A stretch of 5,322 bases of DNA from Chloroflexota bacterium (GTDB lineage: Bacteria > Chloroflexota > Limnocylindria > Limnocylindrales > Limnocylindraceae): assembly GCA_009692905.1 (NCBI GenBank), contig SHYI01000069.1, positions 1 to 5,322 of the forward strand. The letters are read 5' to 3'. A model generated the notes under the pieces. It saw nothing but the letters and a program-made list of their open reading frames with translations, did not search any database and was not told the DNA's origin. How positions within the stretch are numbered: position 1 is the stretch's first letter; each line of letters opens with the position of its first letter. Shown piece by piece: positions 5,081 to 5,322 of the stretch. The translations under genes and the position numbers were made by a program.

Positions 5081-5322
5081 TCACAAGCTGAAGAAGAAGC
5101 CGGTCGACCACGGCAAGATGAAGGAGTAGCCAGGGCCACGGAAGAAGATGCCGATGAAGGTCACCGCAAGGCCGAGTGCCCAGAGCACGGAGAAGAGGGT
5201 GACCTCAAGCTTGCGGTCTGATGGTCGCGTGCTGTGAAGGTTGCGGCGATCGAGATACGGAATGAGCGCCGAGCCAACCAGCACGGCAGCTGGCGTCAGC
5301 GCGCCAGCAACGGTTGGGTGGA
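5081..5322 (-). CDS. Cytochrome b, C-terminal fragment (runs off the window edge)
   Basis: Partial: the last 79 residues and the stop are inside the window, and the frame stays open to base 5322. The visible part has two transmembrane helices (about GALTPAAVLVGSALIPYL and VTLFSVLWALGLAVTFIGIF) separated by a polar basic loop. It closes with FFRGPGYSFILPW, which resembles the C-terminal end of subunit IV/cytochrome b in menaquinol-oxidising bc complexes. Heme-b and quinol-site residues lie outside the window, so whether this is a full-length cytochrome b or a split subunit-IV-like protein cannot be told. The Rieske gene 13 nt downstream supports the call. The order cytochrome b, Rieske, cytochrome c differs from actinobacterial qcrCAB and Bacillus qcrABC. 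Confidence 0.82.
   Translation of the reverse strand, partial: HPTVAGALTPAAVLVGSALIPYLDRRNLHSTRPSDRKLEVTLFSVLWALGLAVTFIGIFFRGPGYSFILPWSTGFFFSL

Noticed and set aside
5068..5139. N-terminal extension of the Rieske protein to an in-frame start at 5139
   Set aside because: The extra 24 residues overlap the cytochrome b end in another frame, are not Rieske-like, and would ignore the strong Shine-Dalgarno at 5073-5078.

Overview
The window is high-GC bacterial DNA. Nearly all protein genes lie on the minus strand, so the biological reading order runs from the right edge to the left. No taxonomic marker fixes the species. A menaquinol-oxidase-type cytochrome bc cluster with a tethered blue-copper domain, a kelch propeller membrane protein of the 'LPxxR...YxxGG' style, a Pr6Pr-family membrane protein and frequent GTG starts together suggest a Chloroflexota-like or similar free-living GC-rich bacterium. 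That placement is inference and is held weakly.

Right part (5322 down to 1853): one tightly packed electron-transport operon that begins outside the window. It holds the C-terminal end of a cytochrome b (5081 to edge), a Rieske Fe-S protein with a Tat-like anchor (GTG start at 5067), a membrane-anchored fusion of a mono-heme cytochrome c and a type-1 copper cupredoxin (3388-4398), and a two-ended membrane-anchored kelch beta-propeller protein (1853-3388). Junctions are 13 nt, 0 nt and a 1-nt TGATG overlap, so the kelch protein is translationally coupled to the respiratory subunits. The likely scheme is quinol to cytochrome b and Rieske, then heme c, then a tethered copper domain that hands electrons to a terminal acceptor. 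The kelch protein is the unexplained partner.

Middle (1853 to 1103): a Pr6Pr-family integral membrane protein. A strong -10-like hexamer in the 63-nt gap before it suggests it may also be expressed on its own. It runs convergently into a plus-strand tRNA-Lys(TTT) and stops only 5 nt from the tRNA 3' end.

Left part (1023 to 20): tRNA-Lys is divergent from a two-gene minus-strand operon of a DUF2203-family protein and a single-domain rhodanese, joined by a TAGTG stop/start overlap. The 58-nt divergent gap contains a perfect 11-bp inverted repeat placed symmetrically, 6 nt from the tRNA 5' end and 6 nt from the DUF2203 start codon. Downstream of rhodanese comes an initiator tRNA-fMet with a textbook sigma70-type promoter (TTGACG, 17-nt spacer, GATACT).

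There is no gene-free stretch over 300 bases, and no mobile element, CRISPR array or integration site was seen. The points most worth attention are the cytochrome c-cupredoxin fusion, the kelch protein coupled to a bc complex, and the symmetric inverted repeat between DUF2203 and tRNA-Lys.
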